From: Panicum virgatum
Lineage: Eukaryota; Streptophyta; Magnoliopsida; Poales; Poaceae
Direction of reading: 5' to 3'
Assembly (NCBI RefSeq): GCF_016808335.1
Contig: NC_053146.1
Coordinates: forward strand, 10,919,015-10,983,014
DNA length: 64,000 bases
This document shows positions 32,641-43,319 of the stretch, one piece after another. Below the pieces are notes generated by a model that was not told the origin of the DNA, did not search any database, and saw only the letters and a program-made list of their open reading frames with translations. Each line of letters opens with the position of its first letter. The first letter of the stretch is position 1. The position numbers and the translations under genes are program-made.

Positions 32641-33380
32641 TGTTAGGTTGATAGCCCCTTGCCTTAGTGCTTGTTGCACTTTAAATTTTAAGGGCGGATG
32701 TGTTTTGGCTTCAACATTTGGTCGACAACCCCTTGCCTTTTAGTGCTTGTTGCACTTTAGTTTTGGGGGCGAAGGTGTTTTGGCTTCGACATTTGGTCGA
32801 CAACCCCTTGCCTTTTTGTGCTTGTTGCACTTTAGTTTTAGGGTGAAGGTGTTTTGGCTTCGACATTTGGTCGACAGCCCCTTGCCTTTTAGTGCTTGTT
32901 GCACTTTAGTTTTGGGGGCGAAGGTGTTTTGGCTTCGTCATTTGGTCGACAGCCCCTTGCCTATTAGCGCTTGTTGCACTTTAGTTTTGGGGGCTAAGGT
33001 ATTTTGGCTTCGACATTTGGTCGACAGCCCCTTACCTTTTAGTGCTTGTTGTACTTTAGTTTTAGGGCAAAGGTGTTTTAGCTTCGACAGCCCCTTGCCT
33101 TTTAGTGCTTGTTGCACTTTAGTTTTGGGGGCGAAGGTGTTTTGGCTTCGACATTTGGTCGACAGCCCCTTGCCTTTTAGTGCTTGTTGCACTTTAGTTT
33201 TGGGGGCGATGGTGTTTTGGCTTCGACATTTGGTCGACAGCCCTTTGCCTTTTAGTGCTTGTTGCACTTTAGTTTTAGGGTGAAGGTGTTTTGGCTTCGA
33301 CATTTGGTCGACAGCCCCTTGCCTTTTAGTGCTTGTTGCACTTTAGTTTTGGGGGCGAAGGTGTTTTGGCACTTTTAGCA
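32640..33380. repeat. Tandem repeat family 2, unit about 75 bp
   Basis: About ten units with CAGCCCCTTGCCTTTTAGTG, GCTTGTTGCACTTTAGTTTT and GAAGGTGTTTTGGCTTCGAC. One unit near 33085 lacks about 12 bases. A 178-residue open frame in it is only the repeat read through and is not a gene. Confidence 0.92.
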
Positions 33381-33775
33381 ACGTGGGCGATTCTTGAGAA
33401 AACATCTCCCCCACCTTGCCCATGTTGCTAAAAGCGAGGGTACTGACCCCTTTGGATAAGTACGCTGGGCTCGAGAGGGAAGCGGGCCTAACTGACTTAG
33501 TTTTACAAATTTCGTCGAGCGGCGGTCGAAGTTTGCAGCTTTAATGTTGCTTCGACTGTCGAGAGCTTTGGAGATGGGGGAAATTGTTTTCATTCATAGT
33601 GATGAAATTTACAAAGGGTCCGCCTCGTTAAAAACCTCACCTCCTAAATGGAGTCCCCTTTGCGAGGAAAATAGTATGGCCCAAAGGTTCAAAAATGTAA
33701 AGAAAAAAAATGGAAAAACACCTAATGGGCCTGGCTCTGCTGATTGGTTCGCAGTCCAGCCCGTTTTACATTTTG

Positions 33776-34705
33776 CTAGATATAGTACTTTTTGAGGCTG
33801 TCCGCATTCCATGAATGCGGCAGCTCATTGCCTTCGGAGTCGGCCAGATGGTATGACCCGGGCCTTTTGCTGGAGATGACGAGGTATGGGCCGTCCCATT
33901 TTGGCTTCATTTTTTCTACATTTTCTGCGTTTGGCTTCCGCTTGAGGACCCAGTCTCCCACAGAGATGTTCTTCTTGACTACATTCTTATCCCTCCATTT
34001 GCTAGTTTCTTTCTGGTACTTGCTCAGATTGGAGGCTGCTTGTAGGATGTCGAGCTCTATTAGGTCTGAATCATCCGGAGGTTCATTGCCTTCAGGTGCG
34101 GAGGTTGCTCTTAGGCTTTGGTTCTTTAGCTCTTCTGGACTCATGGCCTCGGCACCGTACAGTAACCTAAATGGAGTGAATTTGGTGGTTCTGGTTTCAG
34201 ACGTGTTGTGTGACCAAACAACCTTCGGGAGTTCATCAACCCATTTACCCTTTTTCTGATGAAAGAGGCATTTTTTGATGCCTGTGAAGATGACGCCATT
34301 GGCGGGCTCCACAGCCCCATTGGATTGGGGGTGGTAAACCGAAGCGAACATGAATTTAGTTCCTATGCTTCGGCAGAATTCCTTGAATGGCTGCGAGTCG
34401 AACTTTTTGCCATTGTCTACCGTGAGTTCCTTCGGTACCCCGAACCTGCATATGATGTTCTGCCAAAAGAATTTCTGAACTGCCTCCAAGGTGATTTTTA
34501 TCAAGGGCTTAGCTTCGACCCATTTGGTGAAGTATTCTACGGCCACCACTGCATATTTGTAATTTCCTTGGGCAGTAGGGAGGGGGCCTACGAGGTCCAT
34601 TCCCCACCGTTGGAGAGGCCAGGTGGGGGCTATTGGCTGTAAGGGTTCCGAAGGTTTGTTGGATTTTGGGCCCAACTTTTGACAAGCTTCGCATGTTTTG
34701 ACCAC
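33776..34705 (-). pseudogene. Integrase of Grande-like element
   Basis: The frame starts in the zinc-binding region (TCEACQKLGPK) and holds the catalytic core: WGMDLVGPLPTAQGNYKY, ELTVDNGKKFDSQPFKEFC, and YHPQSNGAVEPANGVI, so the D, D and E positions are present. The C-terminal part includes VGDWVLKRKPNAENV and WDGPYLVISSKRPGSYHL. At 309 residues it is uninterrupted except at its N-terminal link to the preceding frame. It ends at a stop next to 33776; the repeat zone follows. Confidence 0.92.
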
Positions 34706-35495
34706 TTTTTCTGCATCTTTTAGTGCTGATGGCCAGAAAAAAACCCTGCCTGAAACCTTTTGCTGCGAGGGGTCTTATGCCTATGTGGGATCCGCAGATG
34801 CCAGAGTGGATCTCGTTAAGAAGTTCGACGCCCTGGGCGACTGGAATGCATTTGAGCCAAGGGGTTACTACCCCTGACTTGTATAGCTTGCCTTGCGAAA
34901 TCACGTAGCCTCTTGCTCTTTGAGAGAGCCTTTTCTCTTCTGCTTCGTCAGAAGGTTCGTAGTGTCCCGGAAGGTACGCCATTATTGGCTCCCTCCAATC
35001 TTCGCTGAAGATTGCGTTGATTCTGCTTTCCTTCTTTGCCCTAGTCGAAGGTGTAGAGATTTCCTCGAAGAAAACATCTGGTGGGAGTTGCTGCTTTCTA
35101 GCAGCTGCTTTTGCGAGCCTGTCGGCTTCGTCGTTCTGAGCACGAGGGATATGGATGATTGTGAAGCCTCTGAAATGTTTTTCCATTGCCCTTACAGCTT
35201 CCCGATATTGGATAAGCTCGGGTTTCTTGGCTTCAGATTCTTTTTCTATGTGGTCTGCTATGACTTTCGAGTCTGTCTTGATGACACAGTTTTGATGTCC
35301 GAGCGCCTTCATTTTGTGAAGCCCAAGCAAGGGAGCTTCATATTCAGTTGTATTGTTTGTCGATGGTGCTGACGGGTCAAAGTTGAGGCGGGCAGCATAT
35401 CTTATTTTTGCTCCCGAAGGTGATTCGAGGATTGCTGCAATACCGACACCTTCGTTCTGCCAAGCTCCGTCACAGTGAATTGTCCATGTTTCCAA
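34509..35495 (-). pseudogene. Archaeal-type RNase H and linker of Grande-like element
   Basis: The domain reads WTIHCDGAWQNEGVGIAAIL, NNTTEYEAPLLGLHKMKALG, CVIKTDSKVIADHIEKES and IIHIPRAQNDEADRLAKAAA. All four acidic catalytic positions (D, E, D, D) are visible. A linker and the HHCC start of integrase (SGICGSHIGIRPLAAKGFRQ) follow, then the frame is lost near 34740. The typical role would be extra RNase H activity in reverse transcription. Confidence 0.88.
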
Positions 35496-35630
35496 GGGCT
35501 CTTCTTCTTGAGCTTCGGGGGATGTCCAGTCTACTATGAAGTCAGCCAGAACCTGGGATTTGATTGCTGTTCGCTTTTCAAAGTCAACTACCAGTTCTGA
35601 TAATTCTGAAGCCCATTTTGCTATTCTTGG

Positions 35631-35933
35631 CTAAGCTTCTCTGTTGTGTAGCCGATCATGTAGAGGTTGATCAGAGATGGCTATGATTCTGTGGGCTTCG
35701 AAATAGTGACGAAGCTTGCGGGAGGCCATGATGACCGCATAGGCTATCTTTTCAAGTTCTGAATAATGCAACTTGGATCCTGCTAGAGGTTTGGATGCTA
35801 AGTAAACAGGGAATTGTTTGCGAGTGCCATCTGTCTCTCTTTCGACAACTAATGCAGCACTAACAGCTTTTTGAGAGGCCGAAGTGTATAGCAGGAGTGT
35901 CTCCTTCGGGTCTGGAGAGGTTAATTTGGTCAT
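35631..35933 (-). pseudogene. RNase H (Ty3 type) of Grande-like element
   Basis: Shows LLLYTSASQKAVSAALVVE, PVYLASKPLAGSKLHYSELE and KLRHYFEAHRIIAISDQPL. The first catalytic Asp (usually YLAVSD or similar) is replaced in LYTSAS. Stops precede and follow it. Confidence 0.8.
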
Positions 35934-36005
35934 ATTCTGGAGGTATTCTTTGAGGGAGTTGAAGGCTTCTCTTTGTTGTTCGCCCCATTCAAATTTCTGA
36001 GAGCT

Positions 36006-36890
36006 TCAGAGCACCTTAAAGAACGGCAAGCTTCGGTCTGCTGAGCGTGGGATAAATCTGTTTAGAGCGGCGATTCTGCCCGTGAGCTTTTGCACATCCC
36101 TTATTGACTCCGGCTCTTCCATGTTACAGAGAGCTGCGATTTTGTCTAGGTTTGCTTCGATGCCTTTGGTTGAGACTAGGCACCCTAGGACCTTTCCCTT
36201 GTGTACCCCAGAAACACATTTTTCGGGGTTGAGGCTCAGGTTTGCTTTCCAGAGGTTGGCGAAGGTTTCTGCCAGATCTGAGATGTGGTCTTGTCGTGCT
36301 GCGCTGATGACGACGATGTCATTGACATAGGCTAGGATGTTTCTTTTTAGTTGTGGCTCCAAGACTTTGGAGGTCATCCTTGAAAATGACTGGCTGACAT
36401 TTTTCAGACCTTCGGGCATTGTTATGAAGTAATAAGTGCCGAAGGGGGTTATAAAACTTGTTTTCTCTTCATCTTCCGTTCACATCCAAATCTGGTGATA
36501 CCCAGAAAAGCAGTCCAAGAGTGACATCAGATGAGTGTTTGCAGCGTCATCAACGATCTTGTCAATTCGTGGGAGAGGGAAATCATCTTTCGGACAAGCT
36601 TTGTTTAAGTCTGTGAAGTCTATGCACATTCTCCATTTTCCATTCTTTTTCTTGACGGGCACTGTGTTGGCGAGCCACGTTGGGTACTTAACTTCGCGGA
36701 TAACCTTCACGTCCAGCAAGCGTTGTACCTCCGCTTTGACAGCAGCTTCTTTTTCATCGGACATCTTGCGGGGCTTTTGCTGTTTGGGCTTGATGCCAGG
36801 TCTAATGTCGAGACGATGCTCAACTATGTCTCTGCTGACTCCCCGAAGGTCACTTGCTGACCATGCAAATACATCTTTGTTCTTGTTCAA
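36006..36890 (-). pseudogene. Reverse transcriptase of Grande-like element
   Basis: 36480-36890 encodes the first half (EHRLDIRPGIKPKQQKPRKM, WRMCIDFTDLNKACPKDDFP, LLDCFSGYHQIWM) and 36006-36419 the second (MPEGLKNVSQSFSRMTSKVL, LAYVNDIVVISAARQ, KVLGCLVSTKGIEANLDKI). The catalytic box is YVND in place of YVDD, which would remove a metal-binding Asp. A TGA-type stop near 36480 divides the halves. The element could not reverse transcribe itself. Confidence 0.9.
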
Positions 36891-37091
36891 TAAATCAAGT
36901 AGTTCTTTTTCTTCTTCGCAAGAGAGTGTTGAGCTTATTGTTACAACCTTATCCGGGAGATGCTTGTCAGGGGGTACTCTCTTGACTTCACACCCTTCCT
37001 CGAAGGTTATTTTTTCTTTATTGAGCTTTTCAGTAACTGTGCTCTTTTCAGCTTCGATGGCGTGAACATTTCTTTGCCCCAGAGCTACTCC

Positions 37092-37886
37092 TCACTCTAT
37101 GTCTCTAGCGAGCTGTTGATTACTGCGTATAGTAATGATGCCCCTTGATGCCGGCATTTTTATGCATAAGTACAGTTGGTGCACAACTGCTTCGAATTTG
37201 TTGATGAGTCCCCGGCCGAAGATGGTGAGATAGGGGTAATTCATTTCAACAACGTCGAAGGTGACATGTTCTGTTCTTGGGTTAGATGTGTCACCGAAGG
37301 AGACTGGCAGAGAGATTTTGCCAAGGGCCTCGACCCTTTTCCCTCCGAACCCAATTAAGGGGATTTTGGCTGGCTGGAGGAGATTTCTATCAATGTTCAT
37401 TCTGTCGAAGGTACTTGAGAAAATGATATCAGCGGAGCTGCCGGTATCGACTAGTATTTTCCCGATGGTCCAACCTTGAATGTTGGCTTCGATGACCATT
37501 GTGTCAGTGTGTGGGTAGCTGTTGAGGTTCATGTCCTCCTTTGAGATGGTTATCGTCATGTGAGACCAAGGTGTTTTCTTTGTCGGGCTGTCAACTAGGA
37601 TGCTGTTGACTTGTCTGAAGTAATCTCTGTGCTGCCTCTTGTTTTGGAATTTGAGAGTGGAAGCTCCGGATATTGGCATGATCATGCCGAAGGATGGCAG
37701 TGCAGTTGTTTGGGGAGTTTGGGAGCATTGGGGCTCTTGCTTTGGGGGTGGGCCTGGAGGAGGCGGAGGTAGTTCTTCTTGAGCCTGTTGGCGGCTCGGA
37801 GGTGGAGGTAAGGAGAGCGATTTGGGGTAAGTTGGTGGCTGAGGGGGCCAATTGTTTGGGTATGGGTTATAGGTGAAGGCGGGCAT
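37092..37886 (-). pseudogene. Protease region of Grande-like element
   Basis: A proline-rich N-terminal part (SLPPPPSRQQAQEELPPPPP) is followed by IGKILVDTGSSADIIFSSTF, the normal DTG protease motif, then IGFGGKRVEALGKISLPV and YPYLTIFGRGLINKFEAVVH. The frame of 264 residues is intact to the stop at 37092. It would process gag-pol. Confidence 0.88.
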
Positions 37887-37889
37887 AGG

Positions 37890-39125
37890 TTAGAAGGTTG
37901 GATTGTGTAGTGTGGGTGGTGACGGGAACGGCAGCGCCAAAGGTCCTGACCACGCAGTGTGGCTGACCAGCTTTGCCTTTTTCTCTTCTTCCATTTGCTC
38001 TAGTGTTCTCTTTTTCTCGGGGCAGAAATTGGTTGTATGATCCGACTCGTTGCCATCGAAATGACAGAAAAACTTTTTCGGTCCGTGTGAAGGTCCGCGA
38101 CCTTTTCCACGACCGCGCCCACAGCCTCGGCCCTTGTGCCCTGAATGATTGCGGCCTTGGTTGTTGTGTTGACTTTCAGGGGACTTATTTGGGGGAGTCA
38201 TGAATGGGTTCTGATCTTGTTCAGGGCTGATTTCTTGCGAAGGTTCCACAGGGAACACGAACTGTGGGTTTTTGTTCTGATAGTTCCAGTTGTGTTTTTC
38301 AGCTTGCCTCATTATCCTTTGTTGTTCGACTCTCCGTCTATGGTCTGCATCTGACCTGGTGTATTTTTCTGCTTCTGCATATAGGTCACTGAGTGTTCTG
38401 GGTGGCGCCCTAGACAGATGCGAGGCTAGCTGTCCGGGTGATAGATCGGCGATGCACTTGGCGATTGCATCTCTTTCTGGGAAGTTCGGAATCAGAGCCT
38501 TTTTTCTGGACGAACCTTCAGAAGTAGTCATATAGTGCTTCTTTGTCTCCCTATAGACACTGGAAGTTTTCTATGGTGTTTGGGTCGAGTCGTCCGAAGC
38601 CTTGGAAGTCCTGCCTGAGCCTTGCCTTTAGCTGAGGCCAGCTTGTAATGGAGCCCGAGGGTTGGTGAGAGTACCAGTTGGCTAATTGACCTTCGTAGGC
38701 CATGATGAAGGATTTTGCCATGATAGGGCTGTCACCGCCAGTCAAAGCTATGGTGGCTTTGTAGGCCATGATGAATTGGGTGGGATCCTCCGAACCGTTG
38801 TACCTAGGGAGTTGTGTTGGTTTGTAGCCCAGTGGCCACGGTGTGTGCTGCAAGGCTGCAGATAATGGCGAGCTTGGGTCATATGTGCCAGCCGAAGGTG
38901 GGACGTAGTGGTCTTGGAGGGTATGAGTGGTCCGAATGTTGTGGAGGCTCACGATGGTGAGCTCATCTTGGTTGGATCCCAAAGGTTCTGTAACTTCGGG
39001 TGTGGTATTGAGTGGTTGGTTATCCTGTGGTGGGGGTTGTGTGGATGGGTGTTCCTGAGAGGTCCGGGAATCATTTTGGTTGTCCTCCAAAGGAGGGTCT
39101 ATGGGTTTCCTCTTGTGTGGTGCCA
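37890..39125 (-). pseudogene. gag of Grande-like element
   Basis: Begins MAPHKRKPIDPPLEDNQ at 39125, 42 bases after the LTR. 38551-39125 includes LPRYNGSEDPTQFIMAYKAT, ALTGGDSPIMAKSFIMAYEG, ANWYSHQPSGSITSWPQLKA and FQGFGRLDPNTIENFQCL. After a stop and shift at 38531-38551 it continues with CIADLSPGQLASHLSRAPPR, DLYAEAEKYTRSDADH and a Gly/Arg-rich tail (GRGCGRGRGKGRG). The C-terminal CHFDGN...HTTNFC cluster is a zinc knuckle. This is a canonical plant gag layout. Confidence 0.88.
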
Positions 39126-39149
39126 TCGGGGGTTGGTTTACGAGCTGGA

Positions 39150-39166
39150 AACATGGTGGGCGCCCT
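39150..39166 (-). promoter_or_regulatory. Probable primer-binding region of Grande-like element
   Basis: GGGCGCCCACCATG lies on the minus strand just after the LTR end. It resembles the GGCGCCCACC sites of Grande-type elements but lacks a clear TGG start, so the assignment is tentative. Confidence 0.4.
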
Positions 39167-39693
39167 TGTTGGGTTCTCGGCTTCCTTACGACCCAATCAA
39201 AATGCATACACGAAAGTTGAACAGAGTAAAGTGGCAGAGTTTCGCCCTCATATATATGCACGTGCCCAGTATAGATTGGTTGGGGGTATTTATACCCCTA
39301 ACCTTTGTTACATAATGACTATAATGCCCCTACCTGCCCGGAATATTCTGCAAATATTCCGGGCCGTAGGTCATTTCATACAGGTTGGAGTGTACAAATT
39401 GTCTACTCTATCTGATTCGTAATCGAGACGCTACCCTGAAGGTCCAAGGTAACCTTCGGATCAGCGGTTGACCTTCGTACGCTTCCTTGGACCTTCGGTA
39501 GTTTCCGGGGACCTTCGGGCGACGGGATCACCTTCGGGCTCTAGCAACCTCGGCTTCTTCCGGAAACCTTCAGACGCATCTTCTGACCTTCGGGCGAAAG
39601 GGTAACCTCCGGGCTCCAGCGACCTTTGGATCCTTCGGCTCCCGTCTTGCAGTTTCGAGCAACCTCCAGCATCCGAGACGGTGATCCCCAACA
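39167..39693 (-). repeat. 5' LTR of Grande-like element
   Basis: TGTTGGG at 39167 to CCCCAACA at 39693, a 527-bp LTR with mirrored ends. A TATA box (GTATAAATAC, minus sense, 39286-39295) is present. The rest is rich in the motif ACCTTCGG. It interrupts Ulp1-like gene copy 1. Confidence 0.88.
39286..39295 (-). promoter_or_regulatory. TATA box of Grande-like LTR
   Basis: GTATAAATAC between GGGG and CCCC flanks, in the promoter position of the LTR. Confidence 0.6.
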
Positions 39694-40571
39694 CATATCA
39701 ATGATCACTAGTATCTAGTGTCCACGGGTGTTGTAGGCACCCACCACGAAGTCGTGCTTCATAGCCTTTGTAATTGCTTGTGTTACCTCTTTGGTCTGGA
39801 ATTGAAGCATTGTGGCTGAGAATACTTGTGGATCCAAAAACCCAACATTGTTGTGCATCTCCTTTGCCTGATGCTTCATTCTCCTACAAATGAACAAATT
39901 GTTAGCATGCATTTTGTGGTAAAAATTAAAGAATATATATTTCAGTTTGAAGGTAATTACCATATCCAACACCTCAACAAGCCAACGTCCAGACTGTCCA
40001 TGTTGAAAAGGCCATACAAGTCATTGAATCCAATTGTGATCCTTAATTCACCATCACTTCCAAAGAGAATGCAGCCACCTTTGCAGTAATGCTATCAGCA
40101 CCATTCGCACTTTGTTCTATGAAGTAAGCATGCAAGGATTCACAACTTGGCCCAGCAGCCTTTAAAGCCTCTTTTGACAACAAAGGCTCACTAGGCTTGT
40201 ATTTTGGATTAGCAGTAATCCAAACAGTGGCAACGTTTGAATTTTTAGGGTTACTTTAGACGAGTTCCTCCTGTTGTGGCTGCTACTTTGGACGAGTTCC
40301 TCTTGTTGTGGCTGCTGCTTAGGGGTAGTAAAAAAACCTATTGTAGATTTACATGTTAATTCGTTTTGAGATAAATTATTGGAATCGAGTATTTCTTGTG
40401 CTCATGACACTCGAATATTCTTTCCACCATCGCTTGCCAATCCAAGGCCATGACAGCTTCTTCTTCGCCTCCGGTATGCTCTCTGGCAAGGTTAGTGGTC
40501 GAGCCGCCGGTCCGGGCGGCGCGAGACGGCGGTCAGACGGTCCCGGGGCAGGGACTATGGTAGTGAGAGAT
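39694..40571 (-). pseudogene. Ulp1-like cysteine protease gene fragment, copy 1
   Basis: Minus-strand exons: about 40240-39961 (KPSEPLLSKEALKAAGPSCE, then GGCILFGSDGELRITIGFND and NMDSLDVGLLRCW, with one frame break near 40070) and from 39883 leftwards (VGFLDPQVFSATMLQFQ, KHDFVVGAYNTRGH). The latter ends at a TAG where Trp is expected after the catalytic His, and the LTR at 39693 cuts off the rest. C48 (Ulp1-like) protease genes of this sort travel on plant CACTA and Mutator-like transposons. It is nearly the same as 55415-56340. A 39-bp duplication near 40285 is private to this copy. Confidence 0.72.
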
Positions 40572-41328
40572 TTCATAACGAGTATCGTGTAGAGGCTGTT
40601 ACAAAGGCTAGTATTTGGTAGCGGTGTTCAGTGAAGACCGTTACCGATATTGTTAGCAGTCTCTCAAAATGGCTGTTTTTGAGGGCCCACAGAGAGATTT
40701 CGTAATGGGTATAGTATGTGGGTCGTTATAAACGTAAGTATTTAGTAACGGGCTGTCAGTGAAGACCGTTACCGATATCTGTTACCAGGTCTCCTTTCGG
40801 ACCCACAGGTCATCTTTTGTAACAGTCATTTTTTGATACCTGATACCTATATACCATTTAGGTAACGGTTGTTACGTTACAACCATTACAAGTACTCGTG
40901 ACCCATGACCAAAGCGTCTCCTTTTGGGCCCACTGGTCATATATTGTAACGATATTTTACATAAAGCCCGTTAACTTAATGTCGTATAGGTAACATCCAG
41001 TTATATATGCCCGTTACCTTAATGTCTTATAGGTAACGTCCAATTATGTATGTCCAGGGTTTGTAACATGTTTTGCTTAATGCCCATTACCTATACATGA
41101 GCCACCCCCACAAGGACTGGCCTATTTTCTGGCTGCATCCTGGAACGAGCCAGGATTTGGCAGCCACCAGGTCATTCACATCACATATGCAAATCACATA
41201 TATATACACAAGTAGACCATTCATAAAACATATATACACAAGTATACATCAATACAAGTTTCAAGTTTATGACTGCAAGAATCAACTGCAAGTTTCAAGC
41301 GTACAGATTCAGAACATCTACAATGAAC
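40572..41328. repeat. Repetitive region rich in GTAACG/CGTTAC
   Basis: Two related units of about 120 bp (40572 and 40694, each AGATTTC...GTGAAGACCGTTACCGATAT) followed by many dispersed GGTAACG and CCGTTAC motifs to about 41090. Such clusters are usual in the subterminal parts of CACTA or Mutator-like elements. Homology between the two Ulp1-like copies stops at 40571. No open frame. Confidence 0.55.
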
Positions 41329-41463
41329 TCACGCTGCATCTGCTGGACCATTATAGAATTCGCCCTTTGGGTCGATGATCTCCTTAAGAATGAACTCACA
41401 CAGCAAACCCAGGACCATTCTCATTGCTCCTTGATCTGCCTTTCCGGTGATCACTTTGTAATC
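41329..41463 (-). pseudogene. Ulp1-like gene copy 2, last exon
   Basis: After an acceptor TTTTGCAG the exon reads DYKVITGKADQGAMRMVLGL, then CEFILKEIIDPKGEFYN and ends at TGA (41329-41331). This C-terminal segment with EIIDPKGEFYN is the usual end of C48-type proteases from plant transposons (compare LxxFILxEVxDPKGxF). It belongs with exons at 54831-55890, from which it is separated by about 13.3 kb of inserted DNA in one intron. Confidence 0.72.
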
Positions 41464-41550
41464 CTGCAAAATACAATTATTACGAGAATACAAATAAAAA
41501 TCAATTTCTAAAATCAAATGGAGAATATGAGTAGAGGCAACGCTGAGCAG

Positions 41551-41555
41551 TATAC
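41551..41555. repeat. Probable target duplication TATAC (left)
   Basis: TATAC here and at 54820-54824 flank the inserted block in the Ulp1-like intron. The match is short and the left terminus lacks the TG expected, so this is tentative. Confidence 0.4.
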
Positions 41556-42011
41556 TTTCATATCCGGTTTAAGAAAGAAACCGAATGCATCTCATATGTG
41601 CGCCAGGATCAATTTACACACATGCGATAGACAAATAAAGCGAATATCATAACAATGCCATAACGAAAGAGAGTACTAAAGACTTTATGACATAACCGAA
41701 TGTCTTAGACTAAAGCGAATAAATAGCATCTCAGAGTAACAGCGGAATCCTCATCAGCAGAGGCAGTCGACTGGGAGACATACGCCTAAAAATCTTCAAA
41801 GTCTTCTGGATACTCCGGGCACTGATTATCTTGGTCTGAACAGCATTATGAGTACACTTATGGTTGGTACTCAACAAGTGGTAGGGAAACAACTATATTT
41901 TACATGCAAGGCTGAATCAAGGAATAGCTGACATGGCTTAACTATGATAAGCACTTTTAATTGATCAAGTTTTATTTAGCAAGCATTAACTAGATGTAAG
42001 TTTATACCATT

Positions 42012-43305
42012 TGTTGGTATTTTGTAACGTCATGAATAAAATCCGCAAGCGCACGGATACCGCTGCAGCTTTCACCCAAGAGTGTTCCAGGGTATCGTAT
42101 CCACTAGGGAACGTGAGTACACTACCTACGGGTTCAGGCTGTCCAAGCACACACACACTGGTGTAGGAGGATAGGAAAGAGAGGACTTTCTAAGATCTAG
42201 AATCTATGTTTAGAAGAAGAGATCACGTCGCCGTTATACTTCGAGCTAAAGGTATCGACCGGCTTATACAAGCCGATAGCTCCAATATGATGCTCTATCC
42301 AATATCCGAATGTAGAGGATTACTAGGGCTCGAACAGGACTGTCACCACCTGCCAGCTACCTCTACAAACCGTGGGACTATCAGACAACTGAGTGGTATA
42401 GTCTAGCCTAGACACCACATCTACGTCTTTCCCTACTAACTTTAGTGGCGTATAGGGTTATCCTTTTCTATCTGGAGCCCACTCTAGAGTCAAATGCTAC
42501 TTGCTAGCATACACATCAACTAATATAAGGCAGAGATGATAACTTGCGATCTAGACTCTAATTCTAAAAAAACAAAGAAAGTCTCGAACACTTACAACCG
42601 AATAAGCTTCTGTTGAGGTACAAGCGGAGAAGAACGCTGACAGCCCGGCACTTCCCCCGACTATCTCCCTCACTCTCGTAGAGGTATAATTTGGAGAAGA
42701 GCGCCGTTGCCGGCGCCCCTCCTGAGTACCTCTACTCCTAAACTCCCTAAGACTACTCTCACTCAAGTGAGAACTCAAGAGAAGAGATGGTTTGGTGTGT
42801 GGTGTGTTCCTATTCTCACCCCCTCCCCTTGTATTTATAGGAGGGAGCCACGGGCTGAAACTCCTAGAACCGACCTAAGCAACCAGTGAGGAGGCGCCAC
42901 GTGTTGAGGATGAGGTAGTGGGGCCCATGGGCCAGGTCGGCCGGCCTGTAGGTCGGTCAACCTGCCAAGTGGGCCAACCGCCCCAGCTTCGTCCAGCAGG
43001 CTGTCCTGGGCCTCCTTGTCCTAACTTAGTTGGTCTTGGCCTGTCTTGAGTGGTCTGAATTGGTTTCTTGGGCTACACTTGGTCCATTTGAGCCTGAATC
43101 GGTGCTCGGATAATTTCTGTGATTTTATGTCGGGCCAAAGTGTGCTTGAAACCTGCAAAATTAGCTCAAAACCACCTACACACATTCTCAAGCACCATAT
43201 GTGGAATTTGTTAATAAATAAACCTATCCTAGCATTTATTCCACATAATGGTTGAATTCGGTGCAAGAGTTGACGGTCAAAATGAGTCATTAGTGACCGT
43301 CAACA
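42012..43305 (-). repeat. 3' LTR of gag-only element copy 2
   Basis: 1294 bp, complete, TGTTGGTATT to CCGTCAACA. It is about 140 bp shorter than the LTRs of copy 1, mainly around 42840-43000. Confidence 0.9.
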
Positions 43306-43319
43306 AGACCCCCCACACT

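Larger units (their letters stand above)
31471..39693 (-). mobile_element. Grande-like Tat Ty3/Gypsy retrotransposon, truncated
   Basis: On the minus strand: 5' LTR (39167-39693), gag from 39125, protease, RT, RNase H, archaeal-type RNase H, integrase to 33776, then tandem repeats (32228-33380) and an antisense ORF remnant. The 3' LTR is absent; the element is cut at about 31471. The two RNase H domains place it in the Tat lineage, and the antisense ORF plus 3' repeats resemble Grande. It differs from the 9-bp-array Tat family in LTR, gag and repeats. Confidence 0.85.

Noticed and set aside
32747..33283. A 178-codon open frame
   Set aside because: It is the 75-bp tandem repeat read through; no variation pattern of a gene.
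40563..40567. TAGTG as the end of a CACTA transposon
   Set aside because: The motif faces the wrong way for the repeat zone to its right, and copy 2 has related bases (CAGTGG) at the same place without a boundary.
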